From positions 248,001 through 312,000 of the forward strand of contig JACQBC010000030.1 in the NCBI GenBank assembly GCA_016194635.1: a stretch of 64,000 nucleotides of DNA. The letters are read 5' to 3'. The notes beneath the pieces were generated by a model. The model had not been told where the DNA came from. It saw nothing but the letters and a program-made list of their open reading frames with translations, and searched no databases. The stretch is from Gammaproteobacteria bacterium (lineage in GTDB: Bacteria > Pseudomonadota > Gammaproteobacteria > UBA6429 > Thiohalophilaceae). The position numbers and the translations under genes are program-made. Position 1 is the first letter of the stretch; the number at the start of each line of letters is the position of its first letter. Below are positions 40,039 to 49,229 of this stretch, piece after piece.

Positions 40039-40692
40039 CTATCCCCGAATCTTTGCGGATTGGAGTCGATGCCGTAGGTATTCAACCAGCCCCGGCATGA
40101 TCGAGAGTATGATGATCCCCAAGATCACCAAGGTTAAATTGTTTTTAACCCAGGGAAGATTGCCGAAATAAATCCCCGCGCTAACAAACACTACCACCCA
40201 AGCAATCCCGCCGATGATGTTATAAGCGATGAAGCGCGCATAACGCATGTTGCCGATTCCTGCCACAAAGGGCGCGAAGGTACGCACAACGGGAATAAAA
40301 CGCGCGATGATAATGGTCTTGCCGCCGTGTTTTTCATAAAACCGTTGTGTACGGTGTAAATGCGCCAGTTTAAAAAAGCGTGCATCGGGGCGTTTAAACA
40401 CCGCTGGTCCAAATTTGCGTCCAATAAAATAATTGAGGCTGTCGCCGAGTACCGCCGCCGTAATCAGCACCCCACACAGCAACCCCGGATTTAATAATCC
40501 CGCGCCGGCCAAGGTGCCGGTAACAAACAACAAGGAGTCACCCGGCAGAAAAGGGGTCACCACTAAACCGGTTTCGCAAAACACAATTAAAAATAAAATC
40601 CCGTAGACCCACATTCCATAATGGGTGGTAAGATCTAACAAATGTTTATCCAGATGCAATAACAAATCGATAAATTGGCTCATTAACTCCAT
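40039..40692 (-). CDS. DedA family membrane protein
   Basis: A 217-residue integral membrane protein with the DedA/VTT layout: FCETGLVVTPFLPGDSLLF near the N terminus and FIPVVRTFAPFVAGIGNM in the centre. DedA proteins act as lipid (undecaprenyl phosphate or phospholipid) flippases linked to membrane potential. The start at MELMSQF or three codons later at MSQF cannot be separated. It lies 13 bases after mazG on the same strand. Confidence 0.92.
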   Translation of the reverse strand: MELMSQFIDLLLHLDKHLLDLTTHYGMWVYGILFLIVFCETGLVVTPFLPGDSLLFVTGTLAGAGLLNPGLLCGVLITAAVLGDSLNYFIGRKFGPAVFKRPDARFFKLAHLHRTQRFYEKHGGKTIIIARFIPVVRTFAPFVAGIGNMRYARFIAYNIIGGIAWVVVFVSAGIYFGNLPWVKNNLTLVILGIIILSIMPGLVEYLRHRLQSAKIRG

Positions 40693-40705
40693 ATGTCTCT
40701 CAATG

Positions 40706-41497
40706 CTAAGTATGCTGTTCGCGTTTTACTTGTTGCCACAGTATTTCCATTTGATCGATGCTGGTGGATTCCAGCGACTGTCCGGCGCTGGTTAAATGCT
40801 GTTCCATGGCGCGAAACCGTTGCTCGAATTTTTGGGTGGCCGCGCGCAACACGGTTTCAGCATCACACTGGGCATGGCGCGCAAGATTCACACAGGCAAA
40901 TAACAAATCCCCCATTTCTTCGGCGCGCTGGTTGGGATTATCCCACGCCTCGTGCACTTCGCGCAGTTCTTCGTGTACTTTATCCACCACCCCCTGGTGG
41001 TCAGACCAATCAAATCCCACCCGCGCCGCGCGTTTCTGGATTTTTTGCGCCAGGGTTAATGCGGGTAGGGTCCGTGCAACCCCGTCTAACACACTAAGCT
41101 GTCCGTGGTTGGCGCGGTTTTTACGTTCTTGTGCCTTGAGGTTTTCCCAATGTTCGTTCTGCGCGGCGGCCGAGTCGATCACCGTCTCGCCAAAAACATG
41201 CGGATGGCGTCGTTCAAGCTTGTCGCAAATCGCCGTGACTATTGCGTTAAAATCAAACTGCCCCTGTTCCCGCGCGAGCTGCGCATAAAATACGACTTGA
41301 AATAACAGATCGCCTAGTTCTTCGCGTAGCGCGACAAGGTCACGACGTTCAATAGCATCAGCCACTTCATACGCCTCTTCCAAGGTGTGCGGGAGAATCG
41401 AATTAAACGTTTGTTCTTTATCCCAAGGACAACCCTGCTGCGGATCACGCAAGCGGGCCATAATGTTGAGTAACCGATCGATTGAAGCCATACCCAT
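40706..41497 (-). CDS. mazG: Nucleoside triphosphate pyrophosphohydrolase MazG
   Basis: A 263-residue MazG with two MazG domains. The first holds CPWDKEQTFNSILPHTLEEAYE and EELGDLLFQVVFYA (ExxE...ExxD metal site); the second holds HEELREVHEAW and EEMGDLLFACVNLARH. It hydrolyses NTPs and dNTPs in the cytosol and lowers ppGpp stress effects. A start two codons later (MASIDRLL) is equally likely. Confidence 0.94.
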   Translation of the reverse strand: MGMASIDRLLNIMARLRDPQQGCPWDKEQTFNSILPHTLEEAYEVADAIERRDLVALREELGDLLFQVVFYAQLAREQGQFDFNAIVTAICDKLERRHPHVFGETVIDSAAAQNEHWENLKAQERKNRANHGQLSVLDGVARTLPALTLAQKIQKRAARVGFDWSDHQGVVDKVHEELREVHEAWDNPNQRAEEMGDLLFACVNLARHAQCDAETVLRAATQKFEQRFRAMEQHLTSAGQSLESTSIDQMEILWQQVKREQHT

Positions 41498-41698
41498 ACT
41501 TTAACAGGTAGTGAGCAAGCGACGCTAGAATCGAATCACGGGTTGTCGTGCAGCAAGGGCCAGAGGTCAGGCTGATACCCATTAGAGTACTCAGAGCCAT
41601 GGCTGTTGTTGGGGGGATCTAAACACACTTAACCCTGATTAGATTCAACGCCCTTCCCTAGGAAAAGGATAAGGTGCAAGGGGTGACGATCACATTTG

Positions 41699-42613
41699 CT
41701 AATACGGACGATAGCTCCGCGGTAAAATCGATTCGAGGGCCTCGGTGAATAATTCTCCGGCATCTTTGAAAATCCCGTCTTGGATCGATTCATTCAAGCC
41801 GGTGGTTTGCCACGCGTAGGGTTCAATCGTATGCTCACCGTATTCCTCCTCCAGCCCCTGTTCGGCGACAAAGGTTAACCCGTTGGCGATATGCACCAAG
41901 GCAACGTCGATGATCGCATCATCGGACTCTTGGGGTTGGTGGTGATGCCTCACGGCATACATTAAGGTTTTTGGCATTTGCCATACCTTGAGTAGCTCAC
42001 CGCCCACCATCGCGTGGTCAAAACCGAGGACTTGGCGTTCAAGTTCAAGATCCGAACCCTGGTTTTCTTTTTGCAACCGCAGGATTTCACGCGCCTCACC
42101 GGGCAGACGATGACTGATGATCAATTTACCGATGTCGTGTAATAACCCCGCCACGAACAAACGTTCACTGTGTAGTACATGGCAACGTTGCGCCAGTAAC
42201 TTGGCGACCACCCCGCAATACACGCTGTGTCGCCAGAACTTCACCATGTTCAATACATCGTTGGGAATTTTAGAAAACGCCTCCACCGCCGAGGCGGCCA
42301 GCACCAGCCCTCGCAGTTCGCGTAACCCAATCACCGTCACCGCGCGTGATACCGTCTCGATGCGGGAAGGAAAGCCATAAAAAGAGCTGTTAACAATTTT
42401 CAATAAGCGCGCGGTCAGACCGGTATCTTGGCATATGACCTTACCAATATCATTGGCATTGATTTTTGGGTCTTCCAGCATCTCATTGACGCGAATACAC
42501 ACCTCGGGCAAGGACACCAACCGCACCACCCCCGATACCAGCTCATGGGGGGTGATCTTAGGTTTGGTCTGCGTCCTGTCTTGATACGAATTTGAACTAC
42601 GGCGTTGCGTCAT
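41699..42613 (-). CDS. HDOD domain protein
   Basis: About 304 residues with a single HDOD domain (VVRLVSLPEVCIRVNEML; RLFVAGLLHDIGKLIISHR). The HD-like DIGK segment is kept, but a full phosphodiesterase active site is not evident. The start MTQRRSSNSYQD is chosen over a GTG six codons upstream because it has a better-placed GGGT. Together with the other HDOD gene and the response regulator at 44201 it suggests local signalling genes. Confidence 0.87.
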   Translation of the reverse strand: MTQRRSSNSYQDRTQTKPKITPHELVSGVVRLVSLPEVCIRVNEMLEDPKINANDIGKVICQDTGLTARLLKIVNSSFYGFPSRIETVSRAVTVIGLRELRGLVLAASAVEAFSKIPNDVLNMVKFWRHSVYCGVVAKLLAQRCHVLHSERLFVAGLLHDIGKLIISHRLPGEAREILRLQKENQGSDLELERQVLGFDHAMVGGELLKVWQMPKTLMYAVRHHHQPQESDDAIIDVALVHIANGLTFVAEQGLEEEYGEHTIEPYAWQTTGLNESIQDGIFKDAGELFTEALESILPRSYRPY

Positions 42614-42749
42614 GCGAAGACCCAGTATCACTATGGTTAAAACCGGAATTGTTCGCCCTGGTTAGCGACCTTGGGGGAAACAAGCTTTAGGCGAAAACTG
42701 TGACGCCAGGCCGACAGGGGTAGCGAATGACCGGTGTGCAACGCCGGCA

Positions 42750-42995
42750 CCTTACTATGCCAAATACCAAAAGTTCAACTGCTATCGCCATAGTGACTAC
42801 GCTATTGGACCAGGCGCGGTATTCATTCCCAATTTAGCGGTAAGTGCGCGTCGTTTACACGACACCAATCGCACTGGCTGGTGGATACTGATTATTTTAG
42901 TACCGTTGATTGGCATTATTTTACTATTAGTATTCTGGGCGAGTGACGGGCAACAGGGCGATAATCAATACGGAGCAAATCCGAAAGCCGCCTAA
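42750..42995 (+). pseudogene. DUF805 membrane protein remnant
   Basis: The plus frame 42750-42995 encodes a DUF805 C terminus: AVSARRLHDTNRTGWW, two hydrophobic segments, and DGQQGDNQYGANPKAA at the stop. Upstream in the same frame YYAKYQKFNCYRHSDY resembles the DUF805 N-terminal KKY-F segment. It joins straight to FIPNLAVSARR, so about 50 residues of membrane helices between seem deleted. No in-frame ATG is found before a stop near 42664. I read it as a decayed gene with an internal deletion. Confidence 0.7.
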
Positions 42996-43178
42996 ATATT
43001 TATATTCTGTGGTGGCCTGTCTTGCACAGGCCAGCCACTGTTTTGAGCAAGCCGACGGTCTTGTGTGTGCCCCAGCAACCCGTTATTCACCTAACACTGT
43101 TTAACTTGCACGCCTCAGGTTGTGATAAGTGTATGATCGCATGCCGTCATAGGTATAAACCCTGGGAGAAACGCTGTA

Positions 43179-43613
43179 ATGGACAACATTTCCATCCACT
43201 GTGACAAGAATATCGCGACCCACGAATACGCCTCCTTGATGGCGGCGGTGGGTTGGGGACAGGTAACAGCCTACGATCCCGCCCAGGTGCTACGTTCCCT
43301 GCAGAATTATCCCTTTGTCGCCCACGCACGTTGGTGCAATACTGGTTTGATTGGCTATATCAGTGCCTTTTCCGATGGCGCGATGTCCACGTTTATTGGC
43401 GAGCTTGTGGTACACCCCGAATTTCAACGGCGGGGGATTGGTACGCGTTTACTGCAAACGGTAGAGGTGCATTTCGCGGGGATTCCGGTCTATGTTAAAC
43501 CGTTCCTGGAAGCACAAGCGTTTTTTCTGCGCAACGGTTATTTTATTCCAAAGCAGCCTATGACTGTGCTGGTGAAACGCAACGTGACCACCACCCCTGC
43601 TCCACATTATTAA
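43179..43613 (+). CDS. GNAT family N-acetyltransferase
   Basis: A 144-residue GNAT protein. The acetyl-CoA loop is in GELVVHPEFQRRGIGTRLLQ (Q/RxxGxG pattern). The C-terminal FFLRNGYFI matches the usual beta6-beta7 region. Substrate unknown. It converges on the LRV-repeat protein gene with 7 bases between the stops. Confidence 0.9.
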   Translation: MDNISIHCDKNIATHEYASLMAAVGWGQVTAYDPAQVLRSLQNYPFVAHARWCNTGLIGYISAFSDGAMSTFIGELVVHPEFQRRGIGTRLLQTVEVHFAGIPVYVKPFLEAQAFFLRNGYFIPKQPMTVLVKRNVTTTPAPHY

Positions 43614-43620
43614 TAATGAC

Positions 43621-44151
43621 TTAATCTTGTGGGCTCGGTAGACCTTGTTTAAGAAATTGTCGCGCCAGTTCCGCGATATCGGGGTACGAGTCGTGACTCA
43701 GCTTCTGCAGTACTTTGGACGTGACCCCTGGATTTTTCAAGACTTCAAAGCGAACCTCGATACTGCTATCCGAGGCCAAGATCCATAACACTTCTTCGGG
43801 GGCGTACTCGAAGCGGCCCATGACGCTGCGAACTTGGATCACACCATCGCGCGCGAGTGTCAGATAGGCTTGCAGCGGTGCAGATAAATTCGTCGCCACC
43901 GCCATACGTACTTGAGAATCCGCATCCTTGCACAGGCTGAGTAGCGTCGCCGCGGGCGCGCGGCGGTTGCTGGCCACCTGTTTACGCACCGCCGAGTCGG
44001 GATCGTTGGCAAGTGTGGTTAAGGTTTCCGCAGCTGTACTGGGTAGACCGGCGAGTCGGTGTCGTGTTTCAATAGTATCCGTAGCCGCGCAAGACAGCAC
44101 CCACTGGCCGCCGAGAACACACATCAAAGCAACTGTTGAATAGGTTTTCAT
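43621..44151 (-). CDS. Secreted leucine-rich repeat variant (LRV) protein
   Basis: About 176 residues with a signal peptide (STVALMCVLGGQWVLSCAA) that ends in a possible lipobox LSCA. The mature part is built of ~24-residue repeats such as VRMAVATNLSAPLQAYLTLA and VRKQVASNRRAPAATLLSL, matching LRV/HEAT-like solenoids that bind proteins. The start MKTYSTVA is preceded by GGAG. A longer frame exists upstream but would overlap the divergent response regulator. Confidence 0.8.
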   Translation of the reverse strand: MKTYSTVALMCVLGGQWVLSCAATDTIETRHRLAGLPSTAAETLTTLANDPDSAVRKQVASNRRAPAATLLSLCKDADSQVRMAVATNLSAPLQAYLTLARDGVIQVRSVMGRFEYAPEEVLWILASDSSIEVRFEVLKNPGVTSKVLQKLSHDSYPDIAELARQFLKQGLPSPQD

Positions 44152-44200
44152 CGTGTACTCCTTATTGACCGGGGCGCACTGAGTTTGTAAGGTAGGCTCA

Positions 44201-45334
44201 ATGGCTATTGTACCAAAACCTCGTATCCTCGCTGTTGATGACTCGCGCGTCATGCGCGTGGCGATGAAAAAAATCCTCGGTCATCACTACGATGTCATCG
44301 AGGCCGAGCACGGCGAGGATGCCTGGACCTTGCTGCTCAATGATAGCGATATCCAGGTGGTTTTTACAGACTTGTCGATGCCCTATCTGGACGGCTTTGG
44401 CTTATTGGACCGTATGCGACAATCAGAAGATGACCGCTTGCGCGAAATGCCGGTTATTATCGTCACTGGCAATGAAGACGATGATGAATCTAAACAACGC
44501 GCGCTGGATCGCGGCGCCAGTGATTTTATCTCGAAACCGTTCGAGTCCGTGCACTTATTAGCCCGCGCTAAAGCGCACGTCCGTTTACAACAAAAATCCA
44601 GCCAGCTGATTGATATCGCCGGCAAGATGGAAAAGCAAGCCGCGGTGGACGAACTCACCGGTTTGGGCGGGCAACGCTATTTTTGCAAAGTTGCCGATGA
44701 AACCATCGCCTATCTTCGCCGCCACGGCGGTCAACTGGTGATCGTGCGCATGGATATCGACGATTTTAATCTCATCTTTATTAAACATGGTAAAGCCGTT
44801 GCGGATGTGATCCTAAAAACCATCGGCGCCCATTTGATAAAACAAGTACGCAAGGAAGACATGCTGGCGCGGATTGGTTTGGCCAAATTCGCGATGCTGG
44901 TACGGGATACTCCGCTGTCTACCGCCGAACAACTGGCGGATCGAATGCGACGGGTTATCGCCAATTTACAGTTTAACGTCGGGCAACACGAAAAGATCCG
45001 CGTGACCGCCAGCGTTTGTTTGATGGAACCGCTGCTCAAAGAAAATGAAGATATTCGATTGTTGATTCATCAATTGGACAAACGCGTCACCGATATATCG
45101 ATTGCCGGGGGGAATACCACCGTGGTATACGCCGCACAACCGATGTCTGATCCCGAACTGATCAATTTAGAAACCGCATTGAATTATTTAAAACACGGCG
45201 AGGCCGCCCGCTTACACACCCTGACCTATCCGCTTATCGCGCGGTTATTACCCCTCTTGTCCTACTTGGGTGAACAATTAGGTGATGATATACAAGTCCT
45301 GGTTGAGAAACTCAAATCCCACTATAAGAATTAA
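44201..45334 (+). CDS. Response regulator with degenerate GGDEF domain
   Basis: A 377-residue protein. Receiver domain (~8-125): ILAVDDSRVMRVAMKKIL, phospho-acceptor Asp in VVFTDLSMPYLDG, Lys in DFISKPFESV. A diguanylate-cyclase-like domain follows (~150-310), opening VDELTGLGGQRYF, but the signature GGDEF is GLAKF (ARIGLAKFAML), so no c-di-GMP synthesis is expected. The last ~60 residues are helical. It may bind c-di-GMP or act as a protein switch. Confidence 0.88.
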   Translation: MAIVPKPRILAVDDSRVMRVAMKKILGHHYDVIEAEHGEDAWTLLLNDSDIQVVFTDLSMPYLDGFGLLDRMRQSEDDRLREMPVIIVTGNEDDDESKQRALDRGASDFISKPFESVHLLARAKAHVRLQQKSSQLIDIAGKMEKQAAVDELTGLGGQRYFCKVADETIAYLRRHGGQLVIVRMDIDDFNLIFIKHGKAVADVILKTIGAHLIKQVRKEDMLARIGLAKFAMLVRDTPLSTAEQLADRMRRVIANLQFNVGQHEKIRVTASVCLMEPLLKENEDIRLLIHQLDKRVTDISIAGGNTTVVYAAQPMSDPELINLETALNYLKHGEAARLHTLTYPLIARLLPLLSYLGEQLGDDIQVLVEKLKSHYKN

Positions 45335-45336
45335 TC

Positions 45337-45852
45337 CTAGGTGGCCAACCACAAACGCAGCCGTAACCCCCAGCCGGTGGTGTAACCCACCTCACGGTAG
45401 GCGATGTTTCCCCGCGGATCGATAATAAAACTGGCCGGCACCCCGTGTAACCCAAAACGTTGCAACAGTTCTCCGCTGTCATCCAACACCACGGGGAAAT
45501 GCAATTGGTTTTTTTGCAAATACCCTTGAACCTCCGACCCACTCCCGGATTGAGTGGCGATGGTAAGTACCGGGTAATCCCGGCTAATAGCATTTATTGA
45601 GCCCTGCTCAAGACGACACACGCTGCACCAGGTCGCCCAAAAGTGGATTAATACCGGCCGGCCCCGGCCATAACGCGCAATATCCACGGGTTCTCCTGCC
45701 AAGGTAATGGCCTGCATGGGCGGCACAGCGCCCTGGGGCAAGTCACGTTGCATCCACGCGCGGATAGCGGCATACATCAATACAAATACCAACAGTTCTA
45801 CCGCCGTGGATTTCCAGCCCGGCTTGAGGGACTGACGAATTTTTTCTAACAT
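45337..45852 (-). CDS. Thioredoxin-like membrane-anchored oxidoreductase (ScsD-like)
   Basis: A 171-residue protein with one N-terminal membrane helix (VELLVFVLMYAAIRAWM) and a periplasmic thioredoxin fold with active site FWATWCSVCRLEQ. The cis-Pro region GVPASFIIDPRG is intact. It resembles the ScsD/TlpA oxidoreductases that reduce disulfides in the periplasm. Its stop lies 2 bases from the response regulator's stop, and it starts 37 bases from the divergent pilin accessory gene. Confidence 0.85.
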   Translation of the reverse strand: MLEKIRQSLKPGWKSTAVELLVFVLMYAAIRAWMQRDLPQGAVPPMQAITLAGEPVDIARYGRGRPVLIHFWATWCSVCRLEQGSINAISRDYPVLTIATQSGSGSEVQGYLQKNQLHFPVVLDDSGELLQRFGLHGVPASFIIDPRGNIAYREVGYTTGWGLRLRLWLAT

Positions 45853-45889
45853 CTTGGCATTATCACCTGTCGAACCAAGGGGGTTTCAC

Positions 45890-46654
45890 GTGCTCATGAC
45901 TAAATTGAAGGCCTTTGGTGCCCATATGGGTATCAGCTTTATTATCTTCCTGATCATATTGTATTTTATGTTAGCCCACTGGTACCCTTTTCCGTTTTTT
46001 TCCACCGACGGTGGTTGGAAAGGTATCCGGATCGTCCTTTTCGTCGATATCGTGTTAGGGCCGTTTCTAACCCTGATTGTGTATAAAAAGGGCAAGCGTT
46101 ACCTTGCTTTGGATTTAACCGTTATCGGGATGATCCAAGCGGCCGCGTTGAGTTGGGGAATCTGGGTGGTGCACCATGAACGCCCCGCCGCCGCGGTACT
46201 AGTCGAGGATTATTTCACCACCGTCACCCACTATCAATTGGGCAACCGCCTGAAACCCGGGGAGCTGCTCCGTTACAGTAAACATATTCCCGCCATGATT
46301 TTTTTGAATATCCCCGAAAAGGAGCTGCAAGCGGCGCGTTTACGCTCTCTCCAAGGCCAAATCTTGATGACGGAATTCACCGAATATTATACGGCCATCG
46401 ATCACAGCAGCCTGCCGCTGATACTGCAACACGTCTTTGCATTGTCAGACTATGTTGCCGATAAACCACAAGCCAAACGCATCTATGACCAGTTTGTCGC
46501 CGCACACCGCAGTGAAATGAATACTATCGCCTTTTTTGAGTGGCATGGCCGTACCCGCTGGGGCTATTTGGCCGTGGATAAAAATAATTTTGAAGTGATC
46601 GATTTTCTCCCTATCCAACCCTTGCCCGTGGAAAAAAAGAAGATAAAAATGTGA
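45890..46654 (+). CDS. Type IV pilin accessory protein, TfpX/TfpZ family
   Basis: About 254 residues: four membrane segments in the first half (ISFIIFLIILYFMLAHWYPF; FVDIVLGPFLTLIVYKKGKR; LDLTVIGMIQAAALSWGIWV), then a soluble domain after HHERPAAAVLVEDY. The GPFLTLIVYKKGK and ERPAAAV elements match TfpX/TfpZ proteins, which assist specific type IV pilins. No pilin gene is next to it. A GTG start at 45890 has AAGGGGG six bases upstream; ATG at 45896 is an alternative. Confidence 0.78.
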   Translation: MLMTKLKAFGAHMGISFIIFLIILYFMLAHWYPFPFFSTDGGWKGIRIVLFVDIVLGPFLTLIVYKKGKRYLALDLTVIGMIQAAALSWGIWVVHHERPAAAVLVEDYFTTVTHYQLGNRLKPGELLRYSKHIPAMIFLNIPEKELQAARLRSLQGQILMTEFTEYYTAIDHSSLPLILQHVFALSDYVADKPQAKRIYDQFVAAHRSEMNTIAFFEWHGRTRWGYLAVDKNNFEVIDFLPIQPLPVEKKKIKM

Positions 46655-46962
46655 CCCAACCTACATTTCTATTGCGAAGGCATTATCCAGGCAGTGGTTA
46701 AACCTATAACCTTATAATTTCAACAGTGCTGTCACATGTGTTACAGCTTTCAAAAATGTTGTCGAGTAGTTTGCAAAATTATTTACACAATCCATTTGTA
46801 CCTATCTCTCATTGCTAGGGTGACTTTACGAGGGTGTCGCGAAACAGTAGTATCCGCAGCACGGCGGTAACGTGAGTATTTTACTTATCTAACTTTAAGA
46901 GTAAAACGGTTACCGAAGTGAAATCACGAGATCAATCCTATAAATCATATATGGAGGTATAC
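46655..46962 (+). promoter_or_regulatory. Upstream region of the small secreted protein, with hairpin
   Basis: A 308-base gap without a gene. Near its end is a two-part inverted repeat: CGGTAAC (46865-46871) with GTTACCG (46909-46915), and inside it TTTTACT (46879-46885) with AGTAAAA (46900-46906). It ends about 48 bases before the start codon and could form a 5' leader hairpin or an operator. No clear promoter boxes could be fixed. Confidence 0.4.
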
Positions 46963-47349
46963 ATGCATACATCAGTTAAATCGTCAGTTATCGCTTCTCT
47001 GTTCGCGCTTGTCGTCGTTTCAATGCCTGCCCTGGCGGAAGATAAAATGTTGAGTGCCGACGAACTCAAGAAGGTGATCGTTGGAAATACCATTCATGCA
47101 TCGATGGTAAACGATGGGAAAACTTTTAAGGCCTATTTTGACAGCCGCGGCAAATACACCCGCATCCAAGACGGTGCGACTACCGAAGGTACCTACCGCA
47201 TTTCTGCAGACGGCACCCAATGTGTGATGTTTAATAACGCTGAAACCTGCGCCAAAATCAAAGACAACGGCAACAACACTTATACTCGTATCGAGAACGG
47301 TGTTCCAAAAGCCACGTGGAACAAGGTGGTAGCGGGAAAAGATCTTTAG
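46963..47349 (+). CDS. Small secreted protein, DUF995-like
   Basis: About 128 residues. The ATG at 46963 follows GGAGG at 7 bases; the frame is open 15 codons upstream but this start is far better. A signal peptide (SSVIASLFALVVVSMPALA) precedes a domain with GNTIHASMVNDGKTFKAYFD and GTYRISADGTQCVMFNNAET, similar in pattern to DUF995 proteins. Function unknown. The gene converges on fabB, and an intrinsic terminator lies between them. Confidence 0.72.
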   Translation: MHTSVKSSVIASLFALVVVSMPALAEDKMLSADELKKVIVGNTIHASMVNDGKTFKAYFDSRGKYTRIQDGATTEGTYRISADGTQCVMFNNAETCAKIKDNGNNTYTRIENGVPKATWNKVVAGKDL

Positions 47350-47363
47350 GCTAGATCAAAAAT

Positions 47364-47386
47364 AGCAGGGCTGTATCAGCCCTGCT
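47364..47386. terminator. Bidirectional intrinsic terminator
   Basis: AGCAGGGCT, loop GTATC, AGCCCTGCT: a perfect 9-bp GC-rich stem. On minus it is followed by ATTTTTG and on plus by CTTTCT. It lies between the convergent ends of the small secreted-protein gene and fabB and should serve both, the minus (fabB) direction better. Confidence 0.85.
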
Positions 47387-47399
47387 CTTTCTATTAAGG

Positions 47400-48614
47400 C
47401 TAATGAACGAATTTCTGAAATACCAGGCTTGCATTCGTGCCGCCAAATCCAAAACTGTTGGACATCACGCATTTTAACTTGGCAGCGGTATAGCTGCGCA
47501 CAATATTAAATCCATGCGCCTCTGGATCAAGCTCGGTAATATTCGCCGATCCGGCCATGAACCCGTGTTCCAACATCAATAATGAATATACCGCTTCGTT
47601 AACACCCGCCGCGCCTAAGGCATGGCCGGTGGTCGATTTGGTGGAACTGATCGCCGGTAAATTATTCCCGAAGACCTCGCGCACGGCTTTTAGCTCCTGC
47701 ATATCCCCCACTGGAGTGCTGGTACCGTGGGCATTGATATATTCCACCGGTAAGGTCGCGCTGCTCATGGCCTGCTGCATACAACGTACCGCACCCTCAC
47801 CGGACGGTTGTACCATGTCAAACCCGTCGGAGGTGGCGCCGTAACCGGTTAATTCGGCGTATATCTTTGCGCCGCGGGCCCGAGCGTGTTCCAATTCTTC
47901 CAACACCAACACCCCCGCGCCACCGCTCATTACAAAACCATCACGGCTGACATCGTAAGGACGCGACGCGGTGGTGGGTTTGTCATTATATTTGGAGGAC
48001 ATCGCACTCATGGCGTCGAACAACACCGTCATACTCCAATGCACCTCTTCCCCCCCCCCTGCGAATACGATGTCTTGCTTACCCATTTGGATCAACTCGG
48101 CGCCGTTGCCGATACAGTGGGCACTGGTTGAACAGGCGGAACTGATCGAATAATTCACGCCTTTAATTTTAAAGGGGGTCGCTAAACAGGCGGAGTTGGT
48201 GCTGGCCATGGTACGGGTTACCATATAAGGTAATACCTTGCGCAGGCCGCGCTGCCGCAACACATCGGCGGCTTCGACGATATTCGACGGCGAGGCGCCA
48301 CCGGTTCCCATGATCAACCCGCTGCGTGGATTAGAAATATCGCTCTGCGCCAAATTCGCATCGGCGATGGCCTCTTGCATCGCAATGTAATTAAAAGCGG
48401 CGCTGTCACCCATGAAACGACGCAGTTTGCGATCGATAACTTCTTCGGTATTGAGTTTAATCGGTCCATAAACATTGGTGCGAAAACCCAAATCGGCATA
48501 TTCTTGTGAAAATTCGATACCGGAGCGGCCCTCACGCAAAGCGTTTAGCACCTCGCTTTTATTGTTTCCAATACTGGAAACAATACCCATACCTGTAACG
48601 ACAACACGACGCAT
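47400..48614 (-). CDS. fabB: 3-oxoacyl-ACP synthase I FabB
   Basis: A 404-residue condensing enzyme with the Cys-His-His site: [27 protein letters not shown] and [13 protein letters not shown]. The family context (fabA directly upstream, 6 bases) identifies it as FabB rather than FabF. It elongates unsaturated acyl chains in type II fatty acid synthesis. Confidence 0.95.
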   Translation of the reverse strand: MRRVVVTGMGIVSSIGNNKSEVLNALREGRSGIEFSQEYADLGFRTNVYGPIKLNTEEVIDRKLRRFMGDSAAFNYIAMQEAIADANLAQSDISNPRSGLIMGTGGASPSNIVEAADVLRQRGLRKVLPYMVTRTMASTNSACLATPFKIKGVNYSISSACSTSAHCIGNGAELIQMGKQDIVFAGGGEEVHWSMTVLFDAMSAMSSKYNDKPTTASRPYDVSRDGFVMSGGAGVLVLEELEHARARGAKIYAELTGYGATSDGFDMVQPSGEGAVRCMQQAMSSATLPVEYINAHGTSTPVGDMQELKAVREVFGNNLPAISSTKSTTGHALGAAGVNEAVYSLLMLEHGFMAGSANITELDPEAHGFNIVRSYTAAKLKCVMSNSFGFGGTNASLVFQKFVH

Positions 48615-48620
48615 AACCGA

Positions 48621-49166
48621 TCAAGCCTCTGGGGTATTGATGAATAAGCCTACCCGTAGATCCTTGGCCACGTAAATTTCCTTATCATCGACGTAGACAC
48701 TGCCGTCACCGATACCCATAAACAGCTTGCGCATGATGACGCGTTTGAGATTGATCCGGTAGGTTACTTTACGATTCGACGGCATGACCTGGCCGGTAAA
48801 TTTAACCTCACCCGCGCCCAACGCGCGGCCGTGACCGGGACCGCCCATCCAACCGAGAAAAAATCCAATCAATTGCCACAGGGCATCCAACCCTAAACAG
48901 CCTGGCATCACCGGATCACCCTCGAAGTGACTACTGAAAAACCATAGGTCTGGGTTGATATCGAGTTCTGCGATGATTTCTCCCTTACCGTAGGCCCCAC
49001 CCTTGTCACTGATATGCGTAATGCGATCAAACATCAATAACGGTGGTAGTGGTAACTGCGCATTGCCTTTACCAAACATCCGACCATGACCGCACTCGAC
49101 CAGGTCGTCAAAACTAAAACTGTGTTTACGCGTCAAGACGGTGGCCTCTGCTAATGGAATCGACAT
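48621..49166 (-). CDS. fabA: 3-hydroxydecanoyl-ACP dehydratase/isomerase FabA
   Basis: A 181-residue hot-dog enzyme. The catalytic His is in [20 protein letters not shown], and [11 protein letters not shown] near the N terminus is the FabA-type start. FabA makes the cis-3-decenoyl intermediate for unsaturated fatty acids. It precedes fabB by 6 bases, an operon found in most gammaproteobacteria. A possible -10 TAAAAT lies in the 63-base gap upstream. Confidence 0.95.
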   Translation of the reverse strand: MSIPLAEATVLTRKHSFSFDDLVECGHGRMFGKGNAQLPLPPLLMFDRITHISDKGGAYGKGEIIAELDINPDLWFFSSHFEGDPVMPGCLGLDALWQLIGFFLGWMGGPGHGRALGAGEVKFTGQVMPSNRKVTYRINLKRVIMRKLFMGIGDGSVYVDDKEIYVAKDLRVGLFINTPEA

Positions 49167-49229
49167 GGGAAGTTTAAGTGGTGAGTTAAATTGGCGGCTA
49201 TTTTACCCCCTGCTTGCTATAAAACAAAG

